DNA of 23,145 nucleotides from NCBI GenBank assembly GCA_031278115.1, contig JAITKZ010000074.1:1-23145 (forward strand), given 5' to 3'. Source of the DNA: Endomicrobium sp. (GTDB lineage: Bacteria; Elusimicrobiota; Endomicrobiia; Endomicrobiales; Endomicrobiaceae). The notes beneath the pieces were generated by a model. The model was not told the origin of the DNA, ran no database searches, and saw only the letters and a list, made by a program, of their open reading frames with translations. Positions 1 to 8,083 of this stretch are shown here, piece after piece (position 1 is the stretch's first letter; the number at the start of each line of letters is the position of its first letter). The translations under genes and the position numbers were made by a program.

Positions 1-278
1 TGAACAAAATTTACTGTTCCGTCTAAAGGGTCTATAATCCAACAGTAATCTTTGTCTGTTTCTTTTATGCCGTCTTCTTCAGCCAAAACTCCGTGTTCAG
101 GAAAAATATCTTTAATTACCTTTATCACAGCTTTCTGAGCATTTTTATCAGCTTGCGTAACAGGATCTACTTCTCCTTTGTATTCAATATTCAATTTTCC
201 GTTGTAATGGCTAAGCAAAACATCTGCTCCTGTTTTTGCCGCCGCTAAAGCTGTATTTACATAAGATGAAAACTTCAC
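1..278 (-). CDS. suhB: Inositol monophosphatase family protein, N-terminal part (3' end beyond window)
   Basis: Read from a GTG at 276-278, the first 92 codons give an inositol-monophosphatase N-terminus: a DPVTQADKNAQ segment, a LAEE segment (metal-binding Glu region) and a WIIDPLDGTVNFVH segment, which is the family's DPLDGTxNF metal-binding signature. The family hydrolyses inositol-1-phosphate or related sugar and nucleotide phosphates with Mg2+. SuhB is the usual name for the bacterial branch, but the exact substrate cannot be told from this fragment. The start is supported by an AAGGAG Shine-Dalgarno at 283-288, which overlaps the stop codon of the upstream lipoprotein gene, so the two are probably co-transcribed and translationally coupled. 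The catalytic C-terminal half lies outside the window. Confidence 0.88.
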   Translation of the reverse strand, partial: MKFSSYVNTALAAAKTGADVLLSHYNGKLNIEYKGEVDPVTQADKNAQKAVIKVIKDIFPEHGVLAEEDGIKETDKDYCWIIDPLDGTVNFV

Positions 279-287
279 TTTATCTCC

Positions 288-1163
288 TTATTTTTTCAAT
301 ATATAGTTACCCGATTCTAATCTTTCGCCATTATTGCCAAGCTTTTCTATAGTATTTTTATTTATGAAATAAAATATCAAATCTTTATTTTTGCTTAGAA
401 CAAAAGAACTTATATCCACCGATGGATACCATTTTCCGGATGATTCAAAAACTCTTCCATTATCCGTTAAATATTCTTGTCTTAAAGTATAAGAATAATC
501 TGGTCTTAAATCCAGCTCTGTAAGTATTTTATTGTTATCTGCTGCGGGAAAAATTCCCTTATATATTCCTGTGTAGTTGTCTAACATATCCGAAACATCC
601 AACGGGGATTTATCATTCCTATTTCCAAACGGTACAACAAAAGCTTTACTATCTTTATTAACAAAATAGACATTCAATATAACAGAAGGCTCTTCTACTT
701 CAAAAACACCTAAATTTTTAACAAAATAATCTTTGTCAGATTCTTGTTCTTTAATCTCATATTCAACATACATGTTATTCTCTTTCATATAAATTTGGTT
801 TACGTTAATATCTCGTAAATTTACAGAAGGTTTCTCGGCAATAATTAACAAAACACTTTTGCTAAAATTAGGGACAATTACAATATTAGACACTGCTTTT
901 GCAATGCCAAGCAAATTTTTGAATTTAAGTACAGAATTTACAGTGAAGAAATTTATATTGTTAGGCAATTTAACGTTATTTTTTAGAAAAAAGCCAGAAC
1001 ACTCTTTGAATTGCAAAAATTGCTTTTGTTCAGATTCCAATTCTACATTTTTTAATTCCACTTCTCTGATGGGAATTATTTTTAAAGTTTTGCGCTCTTG
1101 GCTGAGAGGCAAACAACCTGAAAGAATAAAGGGAACCAGCACTAAAAGAATCTTTTTTTTCAT
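288..1163 (-). CDS. Lipoprotein with C-terminal NlpE-like domain
   Basis: This 291-residue protein has a lipoprotein signal peptide: KKK, a hydrophobic stretch and a lipobox LSGC with the lipidated Cys at residue 17, so it is probably envelope-anchored. Residues about 198-283 match the NlpE N-terminal domain pattern (Y-x-G-x-x-P, then a TxLxLxxDxxYTLxxxY strand pair, a FExxGxW turn, and an xxYFxxxNxIxxLxxxGxxLES end). NlpE normally has a CxxC pair right after the first strand (PCADC); here that segment reads PAADNN, so the cysteines are gone. The middle region (about 90-170) vaguely recalls PrcB-type domains, which is only a guess. A GAGG-type ribosome site precedes the ATG. It overlaps the ribosome site of the downstream phosphatase gene. 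The cellular role is unknown. Confidence 0.75.
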   Translation of the reverse strand: MKKKILLVLVPFILSGCLPLSQERKTLKIIPIREVELKNVELESEQKQFLQFKECSGFFLKNNVKLPNNINFFTVNSVLKFKNLLGIAKAVSNIVIVPNFSKSVLLIIAEKPSVNLRDINVNQIYMKENNMYVEYEIKEQESDKDYFVKNLGVFEVEEPSVILNVYFVNKDSKAFVVPFGNRNDKSPLDVSDMLDNYTGIYKGIFPAADNNKILTELDLRPDYSYTLRQEYLTDNGRVFESSGKWYPSVDISSFVLSKNKDLIFYFINKNTIEKLGNNGERLESGNYILKK

Positions 1164-1352
1164 TATCCGCCTCTATTATAAGAATTCAAACAAATCTTTC
1201 CGTCAACAGTTTAGTATATAGATTAGACTTTTTCGAGCAAATTTTTAAATAAGATTTAGTTGCCATCAGTCTTAGCAGCAGGCTTTATTTTACTAATCAT
1301 TAAATAACAACAGGAATATTAAAAAGCGAGAGTTATGCGAACCGAGTATAAT

Positions 1353-1380
1353 AAAAAAACAAGATTCTTATGAATCTTGT
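1353..1380 (-). terminator. Rho-independent terminator of tRNA-Asp
   Basis: A perfect 9-bp stem (1359-1367 with 1372-1380, arms ACAAGATTC and GAATCTTGT) has a 4-nt loop and, on the minus strand, is followed at once by seven T residues (1353-1359, sharing the last stem base). It lies about 45 nt downstream of the tRNA-Asp 3' end, in the right orientation. Confidence 0.85.
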
Positions 1381-1395
1381 GTATATTTATTTTAA

Positions 1396-1429
1396 CGCCA
1401 AAATTTTTATATCTCACCGAATTTTGGCG
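1396..1429. repeat. 9-bp inverted repeat including the tRNA-Asp 3' end
   Basis: CGCCAAAAT at 1396-1404 is the exact reverse complement of ATTTTGGCG at 1421-1429, with a 16-nt spacer. The second arm covers the last acceptor base pair, the discriminator base and the encoded CCA of tRNA-Asp. In the precursor RNA the trailer could therefore pair with the tRNA 3' end. Confidence 0.7.
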
Positions 1430-1503
1430 GGGACGACGGGATTTGAACCCGCGGTCTCTGCCTTGACAGGGCAGTGTGTTAAACCAGGCTACACCACGTC
1501 CCC
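1425..1503 (-). tRNA. tRNA-Asp (anticodon GUC), CCA encoded
   Basis: On the minus strand a full cloverleaf can be folded. The acceptor stem is GGGGACG (1497-1503) with CGTCCCC (1429-1435). There is a D arm with AGCCTGGTTTAA, an anticodon stem CTGCC/GGCAG with loop CTGTCAA (anticodon GTC), and a T arm with GGTTCAAATCC. The discriminator base is G (1428), as expected for tRNA-Asp, and CCA is encoded at 1425-1427. It appears to be a single-gene transcription unit with promoter 1518-1546 and terminator 1353-1380. Confidence 0.97.
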
Positions 1504-1517
1504 AAATTAACGAGTCT

Positions 1518-1546
1518 ATCATACACGAAAGTAAGGCGAAAGTCAA
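1518..1546 (-). promoter_or_regulatory. Sigma70-type promoter of tRNA-Asp
   Basis: On the minus strand there is a -35 box TTGACT (1541-1546) and a -10 box TATGAT (1518-1523), each one mismatch from consensus, with the ideal 17-nt spacer. The tRNA starts 14 nt after the -10 box, which leaves a short 5' leader of about 7 nt. Confidence 0.8.
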
Positions 1547-1629
1547 ATTTTTTGAGGACAAAGCCTTAAATATCTTAATAAAGAAATTAATATTTCACAA
1601 TTACTAAGCTCTTAATAATATTAAGCAAA

Positions 1630-2880
1630 TTAATACTCTAATCCTTTGTATATAGGGAACTTCTGGCAAAGTTTTAACATATCCTCTTTAACTTCTGAAA
1701 TAATTTTATCATTATCAATATTTTTAAGAACTTTTACTATTGATTGAGCTATTTTTATCATCTCAGACTCTTTCATACCTCTTGTGGTAACTGCAGGGGA
1801 ACCAATCCTAATCCCTGAAGTTACTGTCGGTTTCTCAGTATCATAAGGAATTCCATTTTTATTTAGAGCTATCCCAGCTCTCTCTAAAGTCTCTTGGGCA
1901 ATATTTCCTTTGACGTTTAAAGACCTTAAATCAACTAAAAACATGTGAGAATCCGTGCCGCCAGAAACAATCTTGAGTCCCCCTTGCTCCAATTCCTGAG
2001 CAAGCTTTCTGGAATTTATTAAAACTTGCTTCTGGTACTCTTTAAATTCGGGTTTAAGCGCTTCTTCAAAAGCCACAGCTTTGGCAGCAATAACATGCAT
2101 TAAAGGACCACCTTGCTCACCTGGAAACACAGCTGAATTTATTTTTTTTGCAATTTCATCACTATTTGTTAAAATCAATCCTCCACGAGGACCTCGTAAA
2201 GTTTTGTGCGTTGTGGTAGTTACTACATCGGCATATTCTATTGGGGAAGGGTATATGTTGGCAGCTATAAGACCCGCATAATGAGACATATCGCTCATAT
2301 GATAAGCTCCAGCTTTTTTAGCAATCTCGCCTACTTTTTTCCAGTCCCAAATTCTTGAGTAAGCACTGCCACCGCTAATTATTAATTTAGGTTTATGTTC
2401 TAAAGCAAGTTTTTCCATCTCGTCATAATTTATATATCCTGTATCTTTTTTAACACTATAAGAAACTATGTTAAACCATTTTCCTGAAACATTATAAGGA
2501 CTACCATGCGTTAAATGCCCGCCGTGAGGAAGGCTCAAGCCCATAATAGTTCCACCAGGGTTTAGAAGCGCAAGCTGAATGGCAAAATTTGCCTGAGCGC
2601 CAGAATGAGGCTGAACATTTGCGAAATTAACATTAAAAAGTTTTTTTGCACGCTCAATAGCTATAGTTTCAACAATGTCAACGAACTCACAACCGCCGTA
2701 ATATCTTTTGCCCGGATAACCTTCTGCATATTTATTTGTTAGGCAGGATCCCTGAGCTTCCATAACAGCACGAGAAGTTATATTTTCTGAAGCTATAAGC
2801 TCTATAGTTTCTCTCTCTCTTTTCAACTCTTTTACCAATACATCGTAAATTTCAACATCTTTTTTCTTTACATTTTCCAT
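1630..2880 (-). CDS. glyA: Serine hydroxymethyltransferase
   Basis: This 416-residue protein is of normal family length. It interconverts serine plus tetrahydrofolate with glycine plus 5,10-methylene-tetrahydrofolate in the cytoplasm, the main one-carbon entry point. The PLP-binding lysine is K226 in the signature [16 protein letters not shown]. The PLP-contacting [11 protein letters not shown] segment gives D197 and H200. The N-terminal IASENITS and [13 protein letters not shown] substrate-loop motifs are intact. It lies 19 bp downstream of the tsaC-like gene and is probably co-transcribed with it. A GAGG ribosome site precedes the ATG. The need for folate fits the folE and folP genes elsewhere in the window. 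Confidence 0.98.
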   Translation of the reverse strand: MENVKKKDVEIYDVLVKELKRERETIELIASENITSRAVMEAQGSCLTNKYAEGYPGKRYYGGCEFVDIVETIAIERAKKLFNVNFANVQPHSGAQANFAIQLALLNPGGTIMGLSLPHGGHLTHGSPYNVSGKWFNIVSYSVKKDTGYINYDEMEKLALEHKPKLIISGGSAYSRIWDWKKVGEIAKKAGAYHMSDMSHYAGLIAANIYPSPIEYADVVTTTTHKTLRGPRGGLILTNSDEIAKKINSAVFPGEQGGPLMHVIAAKAVAFEEALKPEFKEYQKQVLINSRKLAQELEQGGLKIVSGGTDSHMFLVDLRSLNVKGNIAQETLERAGIALNKNGIPYDTEKPTVTSGIRIGSPAVTTRGMKESEMIKIAQSIVKVLKNIDNDKIISEVKEDMLKLCQKFPIYKGLEY

Positions 2881-2899
2881 TTTTGCCTCGTCAGCTATA

Positions 2900-3508
2900 C
2901 TATATATACTTTAACAACTCATTAGAGTTTAAACATCCTTTCCTTATAATAACGTACGGGAATTGTACCATATCTATAACTGTAGATTCAAAAGAAAATT
3001 CGCACCTACCACCATCAACTATGACATCAGCTATTCCGTTAAAATCTAAAGCGTCCTCATAACTTTTTACACTGTTTTTGTTTGAAACATTAACAGAAGT
3101 TGTAAAAATAGGAGTCTCTATCTCTTGAAGAAGTTTAAGCATAAATGCATTATTTGGAATTCTCACACCTAAGTTCTTCCTTCCACCTACCACCATTTTG
3201 CCTGTTTCTGTGGTAGGAAATATAAGCGTTAATTGTCCGGGCCAAAACTTTTTAGTAATTTCAAGCGTTTTTTTAGGAATGTCAACAAGTACTCTAACGC
3301 TTTCAATATTATGCGTCATTAGAATTAGGGGTTTTTTTTGACTTCTTCCTTTAATCTTATAAATCTTTTTTTGAGCATCAATATTAAAGGCATCAACAGC
3401 AAAACCGTAAACCGTTTCTGTAGGAACTATAGCCACACCACTGTTTTTTATTATTTCAGCTGTTTTCTTATGAGCATCAGGTTCTCTTGCCGAAATCTTT
3501 AAAGTCAT
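2900..3508 (-). CDS. tsaC: L-threonylcarbamoyladenylate synthase (Sua5/YrdC/YwlC family)
   Basis: This 202-residue protein consists of the YrdC domain alone, so it is TsaC-like and lacks the Sua5 C-terminal extension. Signature segments are [12 protein letters not shown] (29-40), the nucleotide/phosphate-binding KGRSQKKPL (about 53-61), PGQLTLIFP, and SVNVSNK near residue 140. The family makes threonylcarbamoyl-AMP from threonine, bicarbonate and ATP, the first step of t6A37 tRNA modification, which is essential in most bacteria. It is followed 19 bp later by glyA. Upstream lies an insertion-sequence remnant, so its promoter must lie within or next to that remnant. A plausible AAAGGT ribosome site precedes the ATG. 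Confidence 0.93.
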   Translation of the reverse strand: MTLKISAREPDAHKKTAEIIKNSGVAIVPTETVYGFAVDAFNIDAQKKIYKIKGRSQKKPLILMTHNIESVRVLVDIPKKTLEITKKFWPGQLTLIFPTTETGKMVVGGRKNLGVRIPNNAFMLKLLQEIETPIFTTSVNVSNKNSVKSYEDALDFNGIADVIVDGGRCEFSFESTVIDMVQFPYVIIRKGCLNSNELLKYI

Positions 3509-3556
3509 AATATTTACCTTTGTATCAAGATATAAAAGGACACACTATCATCGCTG

Positions 3557-3883
3557 CTACAAATCCAGCGATTTAATGAGTTTTTGTGTTTCATTATCAA
3601 TTTCAGGCTCTGCAATATACCCTTTGAAAGATATTTCTACAATTGCTGTTCTTAATGGCTCCAATTTCTGCACAAACCTTTTAATACTTATTCCTGTTTT
3701 GTCTTGTATATATCTGAAAATTGCAAGAGCTGTAAAACATATTGTTAAATGCACTTCTATTGAATCCCTTAATCTATACTAAACGAATTTTCTACTTGAA
3801 ACAAATTGTGATATCCATCAATAATAATTTTCGGTTTGCTGCTTAAATTTGTCACATAGCCTTTTATTAGGAAAACATAAATT
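3557..3883 (-). pseudogene. Remnant of an IS1634/IS4-type DDE transposase (C-terminal part)
   Basis: Two short frames on the minus strand together match the C-terminal end of IS1634-like transposases. Frame A (3883 down to about 3790) reads ...LIKGYVTNL, then IIIDGYHNLFQVENSF, the usual GYVTNL and YHxLxQVE-F block with the catalytic Glu. It then hits a TAA. Frame B resumes as RLRDSIEVHLTICFTALAIF and runs to a stop at 3557-3559. About a dozen residues normally present between the two blocks (including the conserved K region) are missing, and the frame changes there. The N-terminal half and the ends of the element are absent, and I see no terminal inverted repeats. It lies between argJ and the tsaC-like gene. 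Confidence 0.8.
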
Positions 3884-3904
3884 TATTTAAAAGACAATCT
3901 CTAA

Positions 3905-5107
3905 TCATGAACGGTAGTCACCATTGATGCGTATGTAATCATACGAAAAATCACACGTATAATACTTGCTTGACTCGTTACCCATGCTCAAATCCACAAT
4001 CACTTTAACTTCTTTCTTATAAAAGGATTTTCTAGCGGCGTCTTCAGAGAACTTTAAAGCAAAACCGTCTTTAAAAGTATGAACACCTCCAATATATATA
4101 TTAACATTGTTTATATCAAAATCTACCTCAGCTCTGCCTGCAGCAGCAATAATTCTACCCCAATTGGCGTCGGAGCCAAACATGGCTGTTTTAAAAAGAG
4201 GAGAAGTGGCAATGGTAGAAGCTATAAGTTTTGCATCTTTTTTTGTTTTGGCATTTTTTACTTCAATTTCAACAAATTTAGTAGCACCCTCGCCGTCTTT
4301 GGCAACAGACTTGGCAAGATCCAAAGTCAACTCGTCAAAAGTATTTACAAAAACTGCCAAATCTTCTTTAGATAGTTTACCAATTCCACTTTGACCATTT
4401 GCCAAAACAATAACAGTATCATTTGTTGACGTATCTCCATCAATAGAAACACAATTAAAAGATTTATCTGCAGACTCTTCTAAAATTACCTGAAGATTTG
4501 CACTTTCTATATCAGCGTCCGTTAATATAAAGGAAAGCATTGTAGCATGAAGCCCCTGCAAGTTAGGATGAATCATTCCCGCACCTTTGACACACCCCCA
4601 AATTCTAATTTTGCCACTTTTAACAACAATTTCTTTCTCAACCTTCTTTATGAGCGTATCTGTAGTCATTATGGAAAGAACAGCTTCTTCTTCATTTTTA
4701 AGAGAGGTCCCAATACTATCTCTCAACAATTTAATTTTTGCAGGAAAGGTATCTTTAGAAATGTTTAAATATTGTCCGATAACTCCTGTAGAAGCGCATA
4801 GCAAAGAGCCTGAATCCAACCCAAAAATACTTTCACATACTGAACAGATATACTCAGCGTCTTCTAATCCTTTAACCCCTGTACAAGCATTAGCGCAACC
4901 AGAATTTGCTAAAACGCCTGAAAATTTATTTCCCGTTTTTAATCTTTCAATATCTAAAAGAACAGGAGCAGCCTTTGCTGCATTTTGTGTAAAAATACCT
5001 GCCGTACTAGACGGAACATCGGAAATAAAAAGAGCCAAATCTTTCTTTCCTTCTTTTTTAGACAATTCTGAACGGATTCCACCCACTTTAAAACCTTTTG
5101 GAAGCAT
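3905..5107 (-). CDS. argJ: Bifunctional ornithine acetyltransferase / N-acetylglutamate synthase
   Basis: This 400-residue protein transfers acetyl from N-acetylornithine to glutamate (and often also uses acetyl-CoA), recycling acetyl groups in arginine synthesis. Visible signatures are NSGCANACTG (68-77), the oxyanion-hole segment STGVIG (T107, G108), KGAGMI (174-179), the self-cleavage/nucleophile site ATML with T189, and the C-terminal CDFSYDYIRINGDYR. The proprotein normally cleaves itself just before that Thr into alpha and beta chains. Unusually, the block that normally reads PNMATML reads PN-LQGLH-ATML, a net insertion of four residues directly beside the nucleophile. It follows argC after a 12-bp gap in the same operon. 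The downstream side is an IS remnant, and no clear terminator is seen. Confidence 0.95.
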   Translation of the reverse strand: MLPKGFKVGGIRSELSKKEGKKDLALFISDVPSSTAGIFTQNAAKAAPVLLDIERLKTGNKFSGVLANSGCANACTGVKGLEDAEYICSVCESIFGLDSGSLLCASTGVIGQYLNISKDTFPAKIKLLRDSIGTSLKNEEEAVLSIMTTDTLIKKVEKEIVVKSGKIRIWGCVKGAGMIHPNLQGLHATMLSFILTDADIESANLQVILEESADKSFNCVSIDGDTSTNDTVIVLANGQSGIGKLSKEDLAVFVNTFDELTLDLAKSVAKDGEGATKFVEIEVKNAKTKKDAKLIASTIATSPLFKTAMFGSDANWGRIIAAAGRAEVDFDINNVNIYIGGVHTFKDGFALKFSEDAARKSFYKKEVKVIVDLSMGNESSKYYTCDFSYDYIRINGDYRS

Positions 5108-5119
5108 TTAAACTTTCTC

Positions 5120-6142
5120 CTATATTAAGCCTGCAGTTTCCGGCAAACCAAACATAAGATTCATGTTCTGAACTGCCTGTCCCGAAGCCCCTTTTACTAA
5201 ATTATCTATAACTGAAACTATAACAAGCCTTTTTGCTCTTTCGTCTATCTTTAAACTTATCTTACAGAAATTTGTGTTTACAACATCTTTAATACCCGGC
5301 ATTACGTCTTCATCAAGAACTTTTACAAATTCTCTACCTTTATAAAATTCTCTATATTTTTCTATTACTGTATATGTCTTAACATTTTGCCTAAGATTTA
5401 TATAAATAGTTGAAAGCATTCCCCTTTCAACAGGCATGATATGAGGCGTAAAACTTACGGTTACTTTTTCACCAGAAAGATTTGTAAGCTCTTGCTCTAT
5501 TTCTGGAATATGTCTGTGACCTCCAGCAATTTTATAGGCTCTAAAGTTTGGGTGTTCGTTTTTAAAATATTCCAGAGCAGATTTTCTGCCTGCACCTGAA
5601 ATACCACTTTTAGAATCTATAACTATTCCTTTCAAATCTACAAATCCATTCTTTATCGCTGGAGCGCAACCTAAAATAATGCTTGTAGGGTAACAACCCG
5701 GATTTGCAACTAAAACTGCATTTTTAATTTTTTTGTCGTTAAGTTCAGATAAACCGTAAACAGCTTTGCCTATATAATCTTTTGCTGTATGGGTTACTTT
5801 ATACCATTTTTCATACACCTCAGCGCTCTTTAATCTGAAATCTGCTGACAAGTCTATGACTTTTACACCCAAGTCAATAAGATGTGGAACAATTTCAAAA
5901 GCAATAGCATGAGGCAAAGCGAGAAAAATAATATCGCAGTTAGCTGGTATTTGTTTTATGTTCAAAGGTTCTACTTTTAAATTTAAACCGGCAAACTCTG
6001 GATAAATGTCTTTCAAATCCCTTTCCTCCGACGAACTCCTACCATAAATTCTAGTTATCTTAACATCATCGCGCTTTGAAAGAAGCTTTAAAAGCTCTTC
6101 GCATGTGTATCCAGTTATGCCTATAATTCCTGCTCTAATCAT
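5120..6142 (-). CDS. argC: N-acetyl-gamma-glutamyl-phosphate reductase
   Basis: ArgC makes the NADPH-dependent reduction of N-acetylglutamyl phosphate to the semialdehyde, the third step of arginine synthesis. The N-terminus carries the dinucleotide-binding [11 protein letters not shown]. The catalytic Cys is in [14 protein letters not shown], followed by [10 protein letters not shown] and [13 protein letters not shown], with the substrate-binding His in the latter. I chose the ATG at 6142 (340 residues) over the in-frame ATG at 6157 because GAGGGG lies at a good ribosome-site distance before it and only 8 bases then overlap the end of rsmI. The longer start would overlap by 23 bases. It is followed by argJ. 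Other arg genes are not in this window. Confidence 0.96.
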   Translation of the reverse strand: MIRAGIIGITGYTCEELLKLLSKRDDVKITRIYGRSSSEERDLKDIYPEFAGLNLKVEPLNIKQIPANCDIIFLALPHAIAFEIVPHLIDLGVKVIDLSADFRLKSAEVYEKWYKVTHTAKDYIGKAVYGLSELNDKKIKNAVLVANPGCYPTSIILGCAPAIKNGFVDLKGIVIDSKSGISGAGRKSALEYFKNEHPNFRAYKIAGGHRHIPEIEQELTNLSGEKVTVSFTPHIMPVERGMLSTIYINLRQNVKTYTVIEKYREFYKGREFVKVLDEDVMPGIKDVVNTNFCKISLKIDERAKRLVIVSVIDNLVKGASGQAVQNMNLMFGLPETAGLI

Positions 6143-6836
6143 TTTCTTTCCCCTCATTGCTTTGAGGGTATATTAAAACAACAAACTCTCCAAGCAAATT
6201 ATTTCTATCTTTTATATTTTCCAATACTTCTTTTATTGTTCCCCTTATAAATTCTTCAAACTTTTTAGTCAATTCTCTAGCAAGACAAATTTTAGTATTT
6301 TCACCAAATACTTCTAGACATATTTCAACTGTTTTAAGTATTCTGTGTGGCGATTCATAAAATACTATTGTTTTTCCTAAATTTATAAATTCTGAAAGCT
6401 CTTTCTTCATTTTTCCAGTTTTTCTCTTCAAAAAGCCGCAGAAAACAAAACCGTTTGTAGGAAGCCCTGAGCCAACCAAAGCAGTTACAACAGCACTTGC
6501 ACCCGGCAAAACTTCTATCTTTATGCCTTTTTCTATAGTTTCTTTAATTAAAATATATCCGGGATCAGAAATTCCTGGCGTTCCTGCATCTGATATAAGA
6601 ACAATTTTTTTGCCATCAGACAATTTATCTATTATTTGTCCAACCCTATATTGCTGGTTGTAAGAATAAAAACTTATCAAATTTTTAGATATTCCAAAAT
6701 GCGACAAAAGCTTTAGGCTCTGCCTAGTATCTTCGCAGGCTACAAGATCGCACTCTTTTAAAATTCTTAACGCTCTTAGGGTTATATCTTCAAGATTGCC
6801 TATTGGGGTTGGAACGACGTATAAAATACCACTCAT
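6135..6836 (-). CDS. rsmI: 16S rRNA (cytidine(1402)-2'-O)-methyltransferase
   Basis: This 233-residue protein is an SAM-dependent tetrapyrrole-methylase-fold enzyme that methylates the ribose of C1402 in the decoding centre of 16S rRNA. The family signatures are clear: [18 protein letters not shown] at the N-terminus, [41 protein letters not shown] and FCGFLKRK. The protein ends shortly after the core domain, so the C-terminal tail of longer RsmI proteins is reduced. It lies between an HD-GYP gene and argC, and its stop overlaps the argC start by 8 bases, which indicates translational coupling. Confidence 0.95.
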   Translation of the reverse strand: MSGILYVVPTPIGNLEDITLRALRILKECDLVACEDTRQSLKLLSHFGISKNLISFYSYNQQYRVGQIIDKLSDGKKIVLISDAGTPGISDPGYILIKETIEKGIKIEVLPGASAVVTALVGSGLPTNGFVFCGFLKRKTGKMKKELSEFINLGKTIVFYESPHRILKTVEICLEVFGENTKICLARELTKKFEEFIRGTIKEVLENIKDRNNLLGEFVVLIYPQSNEGKEND

Positions 6837-6851
6837 ACAATTTAACTAATC

Positions 6852-8075
6852 CTATACGTTTACTGTGGCTTTAGATTTTAGTATATCTATGAAGGTTTTA
6901 GCAACTTTAGGATCAAATTGAGTGCCCATGCCTTTTTTGAGCTCAGAAATCGCATACTCATCTCCTAATGCCTTTCTGTATGGTCTGTCTGAAGTCATTG
7001 CATCATAGGCGTCAATAACAGATATTATTCTTGCTCCTAAAGGAATCTCCTCTCCTGACAAACCTTCGGGATACCCTTTGCCGTTATACCATTCTTGATG
7101 ATATAAAACAAGCGGCGCCACAGAAGATAGAAAAAGTAACGGAGCAATGATGTTATATCCAATAATAGGGTGCATTTTTAATACTTCTTTCTCACCTTCT
7201 GTAAGATTAGTAACTTTGTTTAAAATATGTCCTGCTATGCCAATTTTTCCTATATCATGCATCAAAGCGGCAAATTCTATTTGCCTTACTACTTCTGAAG
7301 GGAGATTCAGATTCTCAGCTATAAGTTTGGCGTATTGTCCAGCTCTGTCTGAGTGATTAAAAGTGTAATGGTCTTTGGCGCCTATCATTCTTACTAAAGT
7401 TTTTACAATTTCAAAATAAAAATCGTGAAGACTATGATACAGTTCCTGATTGTCAAGAATTTCTGCTATTTGATCTGCAACAATATTAACCAAATTTAAA
7501 TCTCTGCCGTCAAAAATTTTACCGCCCGGCAAAGAGGCGGCGATCAAAACTCCTATGGATTTATTTTTAACTTTAAGAGGAACAGCAATAAAAGATTTAT
7601 ATTCTCTATTATCTCCTGAAGGAAATAATCTTACAGCAGTATCTGACGTATTATCATTTGCTAAAATAGGTTTAGAATTTTCAAGAACGAAAGTCGCTAC
7701 GTTCAGTTTAAATTTCGCTTCCGATTCCAACTCGCCTAATCTTTTATCTTCTGACGCGGCGATAAAAGGTTTCTTTGTATCATTATCCAACAGAATAATC
7801 GCAGCAGAGCTTACTCCTGCAAATTTACATACCATGTTTACGACTTTATTCAAAAATTTGTTTTTGTCAAAAAAATTCTGCTCTTTAATAGGAAATTCGT
7901 TAAGTTCCAGCAATATATTTAATAAATTATCTAAGTCCAAACTTTTTGAAATCTTGCTATTAAGCCCTGCTATAGTTTCTTGTAAACGTTTTACCTTACA
8001 ACGAAGCATGAAAAAACTCGTTGCAAAAACTAAAGCCAAAGTTGATAAAACAATAAAAACTGTGTGATTTATCAT
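6852..8075 (-). CDS. Membrane-anchored GAF and HD-GYP domain protein (putative c-di-GMP phosphodiesterase)
   Basis: This 407-residue protein has one N-terminal membrane helix (about 5-24), a short coiled linker, a GAF domain (about 70-205) and an HD-GYP domain (about 212-403). HD-GYP proteins hydrolyse cyclic di-GMP (some cGAMP) with a two- or three-metal centre. The HD pair is H273-D274 with K277 in HDIGKIG, H302 lies in MHPIIG, and GYP is at 334-336 in HQEWYNGKGYP. DAYDAMTSDRPYR (355-367) is the usual distal motif. The usual HHE metal motif reads H326-Q327-E328, so the second His is replaced. The sensor and partner are unknown. It lies 8 bp after the GH57 gene and 15 bp before rsmI, inside one operon. 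Confidence 0.9.
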   Translation of the reverse strand: MINHTVFIVLSTLALVFATSFFMLRCKVKRLQETIAGLNSKISKSLDLDNLLNILLELNEFPIKEQNFFDKNKFLNKVVNMVCKFAGVSSAAIILLDNDTKKPFIAASEDKRLGELESEAKFKLNVATFVLENSKPILANDNTSDTAVRLFPSGDNREYKSFIAVPLKVKNKSIGVLIAASLPGGKIFDGRDLNLVNIVADQIAEILDNQELYHSLHDFYFEIVKTLVRMIGAKDHYTFNHSDRAGQYAKLIAENLNLPSEVVRQIEFAALMHDIGKIGIAGHILNKVTNLTEGEKEVLKMHPIIGYNIIAPLLFLSSVAPLVLYHQEWYNGKGYPEGLSGEEIPLGARIISVIDAYDAMTSDRPYRKALGDEYAISELKKGMGTQFDPKVAKTFIDILKSKATVNV

Positions 8076-8083
8076 TTAGTTTA

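Noticed and set aside
1175..1180. TATAAT just upstream of the NlpE-like lipoprotein gene
   Set aside because: It lies only 11 bases before the ATG, so its transcript would lack the ribosome site, and the nearest TTGACG is 20 bases away.
1319..1561. Open frame of 80 codons on the minus strand
   Set aside because: It runs through the tRNA-Asp gene, its promoter and terminator, and has no protein-like pattern.
4587..5111. Plus-strand open frame of 174 codons
   Set aside because: It is antisense to argJ, which has full family motifs; the frame is a shadow of its codon use.
7555..8067. Plus-strand open frame of 170 codons
   Set aside because: It is antisense to the GAF region of the HD-GYP gene and shows no recognisable domain or ribosome site.
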